Below are positions 1-6,046 of a stretch of DNA of 7,469 nucleotides, piece by piece. Positions within the stretch are counted from its first letter, which is position 1; the number at the start of each line of letters is the position of its first letter. Origin of the DNA: an uncultured Clostridia bacterium (GTDB taxonomy: Bacteria > Bacillota > Clostridia > Oscillospirales > Acutalibacteraceae); contig CANQLQ010000096.1 of assembly GCA_947624755.1 (NCBI GenBank), forward strand, positions 1-7,469. The letters run 5' to 3'. Both the position numbers and the translations under genes were made by a program. The notes under the pieces are model-generated. The model saw only the letters and a program-made list of their open reading frames with translations, did not search any database and was not told the DNA's origin.

Positions 1-2558
1 TTTGAAGCGGCAATCGCTTTACCGTTACTGTCGGTTACATTTACTGTCGGCTTAATTGCTTTGCCTGTGTATGTGGCGCTTGTCGCTGAAAGCTTGATTG
101 TTTTCGGGTAGTAAACTGTTGCAGCTGTCTTTGTCGCCTTGCAGACCGAGCAGGTCGGAACTATTTTGCCGTTCTTTGTAAGCGTTGCTTTGGTTACAAC
201 ATTTTTGTATGTATGCGCTTTCTTTGCAACTGTTTTCTGAGCCGTGAGAACAGTTCCGCAGACCGAGCATTTTGAACCATCCGTCAGTCCTGTTTTGGTG
301 CAGGTTGCGGCTTTGCCTTTTACAACAACAGACTTGTGGCCTGCCGCAGGTATTGTTTCTGTATTTATTATTTCACCGCAACGTGAACATTTGTATGTTC
401 TTGTGCCGGCTGCTGTGCAGGTTGCGGCTTTGGTTACAGTACCATTATCTTTCGAGTGGCCAAGAGGTTCAACAATATCTGCTGTATATGTATTTTTACA
501 TTCTGAGCAAGTATATGTTGTATAGCCTTGTTGTGTGCAGGCTGCCGGTGTTACAGTTTTAACATAATTATGTTCTTTTGCCGAAATTGTTTCGGTATTC
601 ATTTTTTCGCCGCAGACTGTACATTCTGTGTGCTTTGTACCGCCCTTTGCGCAGTCGTATCCATCGTCAATAATCCATTCGCTTTCGGTGTGCGGAAGTT
701 TATCGATTGTTTTTGTTTCTCTCGAAAGCTCTGCTTGACATACTGAGCAGTAAACTACTTCTTCATATGAACCGTCTTTTGTGCATGTTGCTTCAACAAC
801 ATTTTCTCTTGCAATTTCGCCCGGTGTATGATCAAGCTTTGAACCCTCGTCAGCAATTGTATCTTTTGCGTCGTGACATACATCACAAACCGCTGTCTTT
901 GTGCCGTCTTCTGTACAAGTTGCATTTCCGTCAGATACATAATTTGTATATTTATGTTCTGCTGTTAAATGCGAACCTTCGTCAGCAATTGTCTCTGTTG
1001 CTACTTTACATACGTCACAAACTGCTGTCTTTGTGCCGTCTTCTATGCAAGTTGCGTCATTATTCGAGGTATAAGTTGTGAAGGTGTGCGGAAGTTTGTC
1101 GATTGTATAGGTTACTCTGCTGATTTCTTCTTCGCATACATCACAGTACACTACCATGTCATAGCTGCCTGTAGCCGAGCAGGTTGCGGCTATTTCATTT
1201 TCTTTTACTGCTTCTCTCGGTGTGTGAGTATGTTCGACGCCGGAGTCTATTACAACGAATTGTCTGCCGTATTTATCGGCATATTTCTGTGCTGTTGAGT
1301 TTACATAGCCGTGAATTACAGTTTCTTCTGGGAAGGTATATTCTGTATCACCAATTTCACATTCGGGGTTGAGGATTGTTATACTTTCAAGGCTATCACA
1401 TCCACTAAATGCATAATAATCAATACTTGTTACGCTGTTGGGAATTGTTACGCTTTCAAGGCTATAGCAATTTTCAAATGCTTCATAGCCTATACTTGTT
1501 ACGCTGTTTCCGATTTCTATGCTTTCAAGGCTGTCGCAACCTTCAAATGCATAATCACCAATACTTGTTACGCTGTCCGGTATTGTTATGCTTTTTAGTC
1601 TATCGCAATAGTAAAATGCATAATCGCCAATACTTGTTACGCTATCAGGAATTGTTATGCTTTCAAGGCTGTCGCAATTATAAAATGCCCCATCACCAAT
1701 ACTTGTTACACTGTCAGGAATATCAAATGAAGTTCTTGTGTTTCCAATTGGATATTGTACAAGGGTTGTTTTATCTTTATTATATAAAACTCCGTATGAA
1801 TCACTTGAATAATAATCATTCTTATCATCAACTGTTATGCTTTCAAGTCTATTGCAATACCAAAATGCAGAATCACCAATACTTGTTACGCTGTCGGGAA
1901 TTGTTATGCTTTTTAGTCTATCGCAATCGGAAAATGCAGAATCGCCAATACTTGTTACGCCGCTTCCGATTTCTATGCTTTTTAGTCTATAGCAATCGGA
2001 AAATGCAGAATCGCCAATACTTGTTACGCTGTTTGGAATTGTTATGTTTTTTATTCTATAGCAATAGTAAAATGCATCATCACCAATACTTATTACGCTG
2101 TTTGGAATTGTTATGCTTTTAAGACCACAATCTAAAAATGCATATCGACCAATACTTGTTACGCCGTTTTCAATTGTTACAGTTTTAATTGAATTACGAT
2201 ATTGATACCAAGGAGCATCTTCATAAGAATAATCATACATATCCCCACTGCCGGCAATTTTAAGCTCACCTGTAACGCTGTCGAACAACCACTTAAGATT
2301 ATCTCCTTCTGCTCCGCAAGTACCCTCATAAACCGGATCATCACCGATATCGGTATCAGTGCGTGTGTCATCAGTATCGGTTCTCGAATCAAGCTCTGTT
2401 CTTACATCTGAAGCTTCGTTAGAAGCAAGAAGGTTATCAATTTCGTTAAATTCATCAATTGCAAATGAAAGAATACCCATACCCGAAACAGATGTGCTGC
2501 TAACAAGCATGATAAGAGCAAGGATAACAGATAATGTTTTTGTAATTCTTTTTTTCAA
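1..2558 (-). CDS. Secreted BspA-like leucine-rich-repeat surface protein with cysteine-pair repeats (C-terminus beyond window)
   Basis: This is the N-terminal 852 residues of a large exported protein; the frame is open to the left edge. The start is a TTG at 2556-2558, six bases after a perfect AGGAGGT. The first later ATG codons fall inside the signal peptide. Residues 1-33 are a signal peptide (lysine and arginine, then a hydrophobic core ending near SFA). An Asp/Thr/Arg-rich linker lies near residues 55-75. A motif reading CGAEGDNLKW near residue 80 is typical of the region before LRRs in such proteins. About ten LRR_5/BspA-type repeats of 23 residues follow (residues ~122-397), with core pattern L.SI.IP.SVTSIG..AF..C. 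One is interrupted by an insert containing a VLYNKDKTTLVQYP motif. Nine cysteine-pair repeats fill residues ~440-815, and an Ig-like YTGKAIKP module starts near 828. The family is used for adhesion or glycan and host contact; the ligand here is unknown. No sortase signal or anchor is visible because the end is missing. Confidence 0.93.
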   Translation of the reverse strand, partial: MKKRITKTLSVILALIMLVSSTSVSGMGILSFAIDEFNEIDNLLASNEASDVRTELDSRTDTDDTRTDTDIGDDPVYEGTCGAEGDNLKWLFDSVTGELKIAGSGDMYDYSYEDAPWYQYRNSIKTVTIENGVTSIGRYAFLDCGLKSITIPNSVISIGDDAFYYCYRIKNITIPNSVTSIGDSAFSDCYRLKSIEIGSGVTSIGDSAFSDCDRLKSITIPDSVTSIGDSAFWYCNRLESITVDDKNDYYSSDSYGVLYNKDKTTLVQYPIGNTRTSFDIPDSVTSIGDGAFYNCDSLESITIPDSVTSIGDYAFYYCDRLKSITIPDSVTSIGDYAFEGCDSLESIEIGNSVTSIGYEAFENCYSLESVTIPNSVTSIDYYAFSGCDSLESITILNPECEIGDTEYTFPEETVIHGYVNSTAQKYADKYGRQFVVIDSGVEHTHTPREAVKENEIAATCSATGSYDMVVYCDVCEEEISRVTYTIDKLPHTFTTYTSNNDATCIEDGTKTAVCDVCKVATETIADEGSHLTAEHKYTNYVSDGNATCTEDGTKTAVCDVCHDAKDTIADEGSKLDHTPGEIARENVVEATCTKDGSYEEVVYCSVCQAELSRETKTIDKLPHTESEWIIDDGYDCAKGGTKHTECTVCGEKMNTETISAKEHNYVKTVTPAACTQQGYTTYTCSECKNTYTADIVEPLGHSKDNGTVTKAATCTAAGTRTYKCSRCGEIINTETIPAAGHKSVVVKGKAATCTKTGLTDGSKCSVCGTVLTAQKTVAKKAHTYKNVVTKATLTKNGKIVPTCSVCKATKTAATVYYPKTIKLSATSATYTGKAIKPTVNVTDSNGKAIAAS
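130..1240 (-). repeat. Nine cysteine-pair protein repeats (zinc-ribbon-like) in the LRR protein
   Basis: The translated minus strand shows nine repeats of roughly 38-47 residues. Each has the form ATC-T-DGT--CSVC, followed by ETI and a closing His, for example AACTQQGYTTYTCSEC. Every repeat holds a CxxC pair. The first eight also carry a leading Cys; in the ninth that position is not Cys (ATLTKNGK). Repeats 2 and 3, and repeats 1 and 4, are most alike, which suggests block duplication of a multi-repeat unit. Such repeats are common in Clostridia surface proteins, usually as stalks. Metal binding or disulfide formation is possible but unproven. Confidence 0.85.
1370..2192 (-). repeat. Tandem 69-bp repeats encoding the LRR block
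   Basis: About ten 69-bp units encode the 23-residue LRRs. The plus-strand string ATACTTGTTACGCTGT, or a one- or two-base variant, recurs at roughly 69-bp steps from about 1422 to 1712 and again from about 1880 to 2165. Between the two blocks lies a longer unit with an insert. Identity between units is high even at third codon positions, so recent duplication or gene conversion is likely. The units could gain or lose copies by recombination. Confidence 0.9.
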
Positions 2559-2564
2559 AATTTT

Positions 2565-2571
2565 ACCTCCT
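2565..2571 (-). promoter_or_regulatory. Shine-Dalgarno site fixing the TTG start of the LRR gene
   Basis: The minus strand reads AGGAGGT, a full match to the anti-Shine-Dalgarno sequence, six bases before the TTG at 2556-2558. No ATG, GTG or other start is better placed. The TTG opens a lysine/arginine-led signal peptide (TTG AAA AAA AGA). This decides the gene start; a caller insisting on ATG would cut off half the signal peptide. Confidence 0.9.
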
Positions 2572-2588
2572 AAAAAGTTTTAGTTGAT

Positions 2589-2598
2589 GGAACGTTCC
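2589..2598. promoter_or_regulatory. Perfect 10-bp palindrome in the LRR gene leader
   Basis: GGAACGTTCC is perfectly self-complementary and lies 17 bases upstream of the Shine-Dalgarno site of the LRR gene. It stands out in AT-rich surroundings. It could be a protein binding site, but no second copy is seen in the window, so the role is only a guess. Confidence 0.3.
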
Positions 2599-2617
2599 TA
2601 AAAAATATATATATAAA

Positions 2618-2632
2618 CTCTCAAAATGAGAG
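2618..2632 (-). terminator. Short hairpin before a T-rich tract in the LRR gene leader
   Basis: The minus strand reads CTCTCA-TTT-TGAGAG, a six-pair stem with a three-base loop, followed by an AT-rich stretch ending in six Ts. It could be a weak terminator for the upstream membrane-protein transcript, or an attenuator or leader structure of the LRR gene. The stem is short and half A-T pairs, so termination is uncertain. Confidence 0.35.
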
Positions 2633-2811
2633 ATTGCCTTTTCTGCAATTTAGTATTAAGGAAGCTTTGAAATATATTAAACGAAGATGACACGCAAAAG
2701 CTATAACAAAGAGAGATCCGTAGGATAAATTTTAGATTTAAAAGCATTTTAGCCAAAAATAAGAGTTATAATTTATAATATCTTTATTCTTACTTGCAAT
2801 CATCATATGGA

Positions 2812-4356
2812 TTATAATAAAGTATCGGATATCTCACAACCTGCCATTGATATTAAAAGAAACATTATAGGAGTAGTAATCGGCTGTGAAATATTTACAA
2901 CAGATTGACACGCATAGACTATAACAGAAGCCGCGGCCGCCCCACATAAGACAGATTTTTTTCTTTTTTCTAAGAGCTTTTTGATTGAAAAGACAAGAAT
3001 TGAAATGTACGACACAAGTCCAAAAACACCCATTGTAAGAAGATATTGAATAAACTCGTTATGGGTATTATCAGTGTAAAAGCCTGAACTTAGCATATCG
3101 GTCTTAAAATATTTTGCAATAAGAATAACAACCGAATCCTCGCCATATCCAAAAATCTTATTAACAAAAGGCATCTCTTTAAATGATGAAAGAGAAAGTC
3201 TCCAAACAAGACCTCTTTCCGAACCCCAGTCATCATTAAAACGCAAATAGTTTTTAAGGAAGCCTAAGTCAGATTCTTTATCAAATAAAGTGAAATAAAT
3301 AATCAAAATAAGTACTGAGGTTACGACTAATACAGTAACAATAACATATATTTTTCTTAGTCTTTTTAAGCTTATTTCAGATAAATTGATCCTTTTTAAA
3401 AAGATAGCCGTCAATGCAAAAATAAATGCCGGTATAATTGAATATACACTTGTAATTGCCCTTGTAAGCATTGAAAGTGAATCCGCCTTATCCGCTGATG
3501 AATAAACCCTGCCAAAAATAAAAGCCAATGCACCAAAAGCAGAAAGTATGCAGAAAAAGTTAGTTAAAGCTCTGTTATTATTCATAGACAAAAGCAAAAC
3601 TATCCATAACATAGCAATTACTGCAAGATATGCGCTATCGCTATTTGCAACAAAAACACCTATAAATCCGAAAAGAACCGAAATTATATAAACAGGTAAA
3701 TATTTTGTGTTTTTTGAAAAACATAAAATATAAACCGCTATAGGCAAACATAAAGAAATAAAACTTGCAAATACATTAATATTACCAATTGTTGATAAAA
3801 AAATCATTGACTTATTTGAGGCTATTCCATTTCTTAGATTAAAAATATCAAAGCCAAAAAATTGTAAAACAGAAAGCAAAACAACTAAAATTGAAGAACA
3901 TTCAAATGCAACAAAAGTTTTTTCACTAAGTATATAGTATTTTGTCACAAAGAAATATGTAAGCATTATTGCCAAAATAAAATCAAATCCCATATACCTG
4001 CCCGAATATCCGCAAAATGCTGAAATCGGATATGGTGAAAAGATCATTGCAAAAATGCCTGAAATCAAAAAAACTACAAATGATATTGTTAGTTTATCGC
4101 AGCTTTTTATATATGTAACAAAACCGGTTTTCTGTTTGCTTTTCTTCCTTGCTAACCTGTTTTTGTTTTGAACGGGTTCAGCAAAGATAAGACATATAAT
4201 AGTACCTAAAACCGACGTAACTAAATAAAAGCTAAACTTTGAAATTGTAATATTGTGATATTTATTTGTGATAAATAAAGGGAAAGCAAACATGAAAAAT
4301 AACAATATAATATTTGCAATTTTATTATTTCTCGTTGCAATATCCTTGCTTTTCAT
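2812..4356 (-). CDS. O-antigen ligase/Wzy polymerase-like polytopic membrane protein
   Basis: The 514-residue product is strongly hydrophobic, with about a dozen membrane spans (for example residues 15-30, 41-58, 89-107, 126-140, 150-168, 188-211, 221-238, 241-257, 266-281, 301-320, 335-357, 441-457, 469-485 and 492-506). A large loop at about residues 358-432 contains ERGLVWR (380-386) and FGYGEDS (402-408), then DNTHNEFIQYLLTMGVFG (429-446). The His-Asn-Glu loop motif followed by a Gly-rich helix is characteristic of the Wzy_C/O-antigen ligase superfamily. GNINVFAS (191-198) matches a second family signature. Such proteins join or polymerise lipid-linked glycans on the outer face of the membrane. 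In a Gram-positive host the product could be capsule, a wall polysaccharide or glycosylated protein. No glycosyltransferase gene lies beside it, so the substrate is unknown. An in-frame stop nine bases upstream fixes the start as ATG 4354-4356, despite a weak ribosome site. Confidence 0.88.
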   Translation of the reverse strand: MKSKDIATRNNKIANIILLFFMFAFPLFITNKYHNITISKFSFYLVTSVLGTIICLIFAEPVQNKNRLARKKSKQKTGFVTYIKSCDKLTISFVVFLISGIFAMIFSPYPISAFCGYSGRYMGFDFILAIMLTYFFVTKYYILSEKTFVAFECSSILVVLLSVLQFFGFDIFNLRNGIASNKSMIFLSTIGNINVFASFISLCLPIAVYILCFSKNTKYLPVYIISVLFGFIGVFVANSDSAYLAVIAMLWIVLLLSMNNNRALTNFFCILSAFGALAFIFGRVYSSADKADSLSMLTRAITSVYSIIPAFIFALTAIFLKRINLSEISLKRLRKIYVIVTVLVVTSVLILIIYFTLFDKESDLGFLKNYLRFNDDWGSERGLVWRLSLSSFKEMPFVNKIFGYGEDSVVILIAKYFKTDMLSSGFYTDNTHNEFIQYLLTMGVFGLVSYISILVFSIKKLLEKRKKSVLCGAAAASVIVYACQSVVNISQPITTPIMFLLISMAGCEISDTLL

Positions 4357-4475
4357 AAGTTTTTATCCCATTAAATATTTAAAAAAGTTTTATATGAGAA
4401 CCTGCCAATTGTTAAAAAGCAGTAATCGTCTTAAAAGAATCCTTTATAAAACAATATCATTCCTAAATATCAAAT

Positions 4476-4504
4476 ATTATAACACACTTTAAATCAAATT
4501 TCTA
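4476..4504 (-). promoter_or_regulatory. Candidate proximal promoter for the membrane polymerase gene
   Basis: On the minus strand TAGAAA (4504-4499) is followed after 17 bases by a perfect TATAAT (4481-4476). The -10 is preceded by TGT, giving an extended -10 (TGnTATAAT). Transcription would start near 4469 and leave a leader of roughly 110 bases before the ATG at 4356. The -35 matches consensus at four of six positions. Confidence 0.55.
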
Positions 4505-4590
4505 CAAAAATTCTCGAAAGGTGATTTTAAAATAACGAAAAATTAAGCTTTTTATCATTATTAAAATAATACAGACATACCTTTTATAGA

Positions 4591-4619
4591 ATAATATCAT
4601 ACTTGATGTTATTTGTCAA
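4591..4619 (-). promoter_or_regulatory. Strong distal promoter for the membrane polymerase gene
   Basis: On the minus strand a perfect -35 TTGACA (4619-4614) is followed, after exactly 17 bases, by TATTAT (4596-4591), five of six matches to the -10. It points toward the polymerase/ligase gene and would give a leader of about 230 bases. The -35 and spacer coincide with one copy of the TTGA-N9-TCAA palindrome, so a protein bound there would block RNA polymerase. Confidence 0.65.
4603..4619. promoter_or_regulatory. Operator-like site 1 (TTGA-N9-TCAA)
   Basis: The half-sites TTGA (4603-4606) and TCAA (4616-4619) are separated by nine bases. The site begins with CATACTTGAT (4598-4607), which recurs exactly at the second site. 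It overlaps the -35 and spacer of the distal minus-strand promoter. Binding by the adjacent XRE regulator is an inference. Confidence 0.5.
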
Positions 4620-4656
4620 TATTGATTTTAAAAATCATTAATAAAAATTCGCATAC

Positions 4657-4673
4657 TTGATAAAATATATCAA
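4657..4673. promoter_or_regulatory. Operator-like site 2 (TTGA-N9-TCAA) just before the XRE gene
   Basis: The sequence CTTGATA-AAATA-TATCAAG (4656-4674) is a perfect seven-base inverted repeat. It contains the same TTGA-N9-TCAA core and the same leading CATACTTGAT as site 1. It lies 22 bases before the regulator's ATG, where bound protein would block initiation or early elongation, as expected for autoregulation. Confidence 0.55.
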
Positions 4674-4695
4674 GAATTGTTTTGGTGGTGCAATT

Positions 4696-5007
4696 ATGAT
4701 TAATTTTAAGACTATTGGTCAAAGGATTAAAATTGAAAGAAAACAAAACGGGTTGACACAAGAAAAATTAGCTGAAATGTTAAAAATATCCACGGAACAT
4801 TTAAGCAGAATAGAATCAGGCTCATATAGACCAAGTTTGAGCTTAATAGAAAACATGAGCGAAATTTTCAAAATAAGCGAATCCGAAATAATGTTTGGAA
4901 AAGAATCTGAGTTTACTGCCAACAAATCACTTGCTGAAAGAATAGAAAATCTGACAGATGATAAAAAACAAGCTATAATGATAATAATTGATTTAATCTC
5001 AAAATAA
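4696..5007 (+). CDS. Small XRE/Cro-C1-family helix-turn-helix regulator
   Basis: The 103-residue protein carries a Cro/C1-type HTH_3 domain at about residues 6-61. The first helix is IGQRIKIERKQNG, the turn-preceding helix is LTQEKLAEML, and the recognition helix is in STEHLSRIESGSYRPSL. The segment ending ISESEIMFG closes the domain. A short C-terminal helix (residues ~77-102, SLAERIENLTDD onward) may dimerise. There is no large effector or sensor domain, so ligand sensing is not evident. The ATG at 4696 follows GGTGGT with a workable gap. An in-frame TTG at 4657 would add 13 residues but lies inside operator-like site 2, so it is disfavoured. The protein probably represses itself and the divergent polymerase/ligase gene through the TTGA-N9-TCAA sites; that link is inferred from position and symmetry only. 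Confidence 0.88.
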   Translation: MINFKTIGQRIKIERKQNGLTQEKLAEMLKISTEHLSRIESGSYRPSLSLIENMSEIFKISESEIMFGKESEFTANKSLAERIENLTDDKKQAIMIIIDLISK

Positions 5008-5021
5008 TGCCCGGCGATTAA

Positions 5022-5052
5022 TTAAGGAATCTCTGATTAAATCTAATGCTCA
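5022..5052 (+). repeat. 31-bp dispersed repeat, copy 1
   Basis: The 31 bases starting TTAAGGAATCTCTGATT and ending TAATGCTCA match 7393-7423 at 30 of 31 positions; the one difference is T versus G at position nine. It lies 14 bases after the regulator's stop codon and one base before the tandem hairpin array. The first 15 bases also recur with one mismatch relative to copy 2 at 2656-2670. It looks like the end of a mobile or palindromic element. Confidence 0.8.
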
Positions 5053-5053
5053 G

Positions 5054-5135
5054 GCGGACATAGTCCGCAGGAATTACGCGGGTACGCATGGCGTGCGGCA
5101 ATTACGCGGCGGGCATCGCCCGCACGAGTTACGCG
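5054..5135. repeat. Array of three tandem 27-bp hairpin units
   Basis: The region consists of three consecutive 27-base units at 5054-5080, 5082-5108 and 5109-5135. Each has a six-base arm, a three-base loop, a complementary six-base arm, a three-base spacer and the tail A(A/G)TTACGCG. The hairpins are GCGGAC-ATA-GTCCGC, GTACGC-ATG-GCGTGC and GCGGGC-ATC-GCCCGC. The arms differ between units but stay paired, with a single G-T wobble in unit 2; the loops all read AT plus one base. The GC content contrasts sharply with AT-rich flanks. It lies downstream of the XRE gene and could form stacked stems in RNA or cruciforms in DNA. It is not a classic terminator because no T tract follows. It is probably related to REP/MITE-type palindromic repeats, but its function is unknown. 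Confidence 0.85.
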
Positions 5136-5427
5136 GGATAGAAATTATATAAAATTATATTTTACGCCGCGAAAAAACTTTGTTACTATTTGAAAGTATC
5201 ATAAAATCTAAGGGAATACTTTGTGTATTAACGAGAATTTTGGCAAATTATTACAGAATATTTGCAAGTAAGATAAGTTATTAAGCCTTATGCGTGATCT
5301 AATCAGATTTACAACCCGGCTTGGATATACGAAATTATTTCTTTCGCCGCTTTCCACTTCCGATGCGAAAAGCTCTCACCGCTTGGTGTTTCCTTTTTAA
5401 TAAGAATTATTATAATGCGGCTTAGTT
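5136..5427. other. Gene-free stretch between the hairpin array and the queT terminator
   Basis: No coding frame here has a start, a ribosome site and plausible composition. Visible items are a doubled AAATTATAT (5142-5160), a perfect TATAAT on the plus strand at 5411-5416 without a matching -35 or downstream gene, and GATCTAATCAGA (5296-5307). The last is an 11-of-12 inverted match to part of the 31-bp repeat at 5032-5043, so the stretch may be the decayed body of a small repeat element. It could also hold an unrecognised small RNA, for which there is no positive evidence. Confidence 0.4.
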
Positions 5428-5464
5428 AAAAAATGACCTACCCTTCGATGATGAAAGGCAGGTC
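5428..5464 (-). terminator. Intrinsic terminator of the queT transcript
   Basis: On the minus strand a 12-pair stem (5464-5453 with 5446-5435) closes a six-base loop ATCATC and is followed by A and six Ts (5433-5428). The arms read GACCTGCCTTTC and GAAGGGTAGGTC, with two G-U pairs that exist only in the minus-strand RNA; the plus strand would have mismatches. It lies 42 bases after the queT stop codon, so queT is the last gene of its transcript. Confidence 0.88.
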
Positions 5465-5505
5465 CTTATGTTATTCAAATTTAAAAGTGTTAAATGTTCA
5501 AACAC

Positions 5506-6039
5506 TTACTGTTTAAAAAGCTTTTTGTCAAGACCGTTTCTTTTGAGAGCCGCCGTAAGAAGCAAGCCCAAAGTATACAAAACTCCCAACTCTCCGAGAG
5601 CTACAAGTCCCGCCTGTAAAAGGAAACTTGTAAAATGGAACGATCCTTCAATAAAGAATATCTCTATTTCAAGTCCGATAATAATTCCGTTGAAAATCGC
5701 CGGCATAAGAGCCGAAAGAAGCGGAAGCTTTTTAAGGCATATATTTCTTGTAAAATACATACACAAAGCCGCAAGCAGCGTGGCAATGCTTCCCATAATC
5801 ATATCAACCGGAAGAGCAGATATACTGACCAGATTAGCAATTACGCACCCTATCGTAAGACCGGGTATTGCCGCCGGTGTAAATACGGCAAGCATGGTAA
5901 GCGCTTCGCTTACCCTAAACTGAACCGCCATGGACGTTGTTCCGGGAAAAAGCAGTTCCTGTCCGTAAGTTAGGGCAACATAAAGCGCTGCAATAAGCGC
6001 ACTCTGAACAAGATAGATGATTTTTTTGTTATTTTTCAT
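5506..6039 (-). CDS. queT: QueT, substrate-binding (S) component of a queuosine-precursor ECF transporter
   Basis: The 177-residue integral membrane protein has five to six predicted spans (residues ~7-25, 43-57, 58-76, 80-97, 105-127 and 139-165), the usual size for QueT (DUF988 family). Family-like segments include VQFRVSEALTMLAVFTP (39-55), IPGLTIGCVIANL (58-70), LPVDMIMGS (76-84) and the Pro-Asn motif ALMPAIFNG (110-118). QueT is the S component of an energy-coupling-factor importer for queuosine precursors such as preQ1. No EcfA or EcfT genes are adjacent, so it presumably shares an energising module encoded elsewhere. ATG 6037-6039 follows AAAGGAG with a seven-base gap. The preQ1-I riboswitch directly upstream independently supports the substrate. 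A strong terminator follows. It appears monocistronic. Confidence 0.93.
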   Translation of the reverse strand: MKNNKKIIYLVQSALIAALYVALTYGQELLFPGTTSMAVQFRVSEALTMLAVFTPAAIPGLTIGCVIANLVSISALPVDMIMGSIATLLAALCMYFTRNICLKKLPLLSALMPAIFNGIIIGLEIEIFFIEGSFHFTSFLLQAGLVALGELGVLYTLGLLLTAALKRNGLDKKLFKQ

Positions 6040-6046
6040 TTTTAAG

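Larger units (their letters stand above)
2559..2811. other. Intergenic region between the LRR gene and the membrane polymerase gene
   Basis: No gene is supported here. It holds the LRR ribosome site, the GGAACGTTCC palindrome, the CTCTCA/TGAGAG hairpin and, at 2656-2670, a short fragment (TTAAGGAAGCTTTGA) matching the start of the dispersed repeat seen at 5022 and 7393. I found no convincing -35/-10 pair, although the TATATATATATA stretch at 2605-2615 is a possible -10 area. The LRR gene may have its own promoter or be read through from the gene upstream. Confidence 0.5.
4357..4695. other. Divergent regulatory region between the polymerase gene and the XRE gene
   Basis: These 339 bases contain no supported gene. 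They hold two minus-strand promoters and two paired operator-like sites. Between the operators lies a further palindrome, TGATTTT-A-AAAATCA (4623-4637), centred at 4630. A plus-strand promoter for the regulator must lie here, but no strong -35/-10 pair is evident. Weak candidates use TTGTCA at 4613 with an AT-rich -10 near 4637-4643. Confidence 0.6.

Noticed and set aside
1409..2122. Plus-strand 237-residue repetitive frame (QYLLRC-type repeats)
   Set aside because: It is the complement of the 69-bp LRR repeats; periodicity keeps the frame open. The minus-strand frame has the signal peptide, ribosome site and recognised LRR pattern.
4268..4492. Plus-strand 74-residue hydrophobic frame overlapping the start of the polymerase gene
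   Set aside because: It is antisense to the well-supported membrane protein for much of its length, has no good ribosome site, and its hydrophobicity follows from A/T-rich codons of the opposite gene.
4657..4695. Longer TTG start for the XRE regulator
   Set aside because: The TTG lies inside a perfect inverted repeat and adds 13 residues not needed by the HTH fold; ATG 4696 has a ribosome site.
5054..5135. CRISPR array
   Set aside because: The units are contiguous, contain no unique spacers, and only a 9-base tail is conserved; no cas genes are present.
5284..5325. tRNA-like or small structured RNA suggested by AAGCC and GGCTT ends with a short internal stem
   Set aside because: The inner stem has only four pairs, there is no T-arm consensus, and no promoter or terminator frames it.
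5411..5416. Plus-strand TATAAT as a promoter
   Set aside because: No -35 at a suitable distance and no gene downstream in that direction before the convergent queT.
5468..5973. Plus-strand frames of 151 and 112 residues across queT
   Set aside because: They are antisense to queT, which has family motifs, a riboswitch and a terminator in its own orientation.
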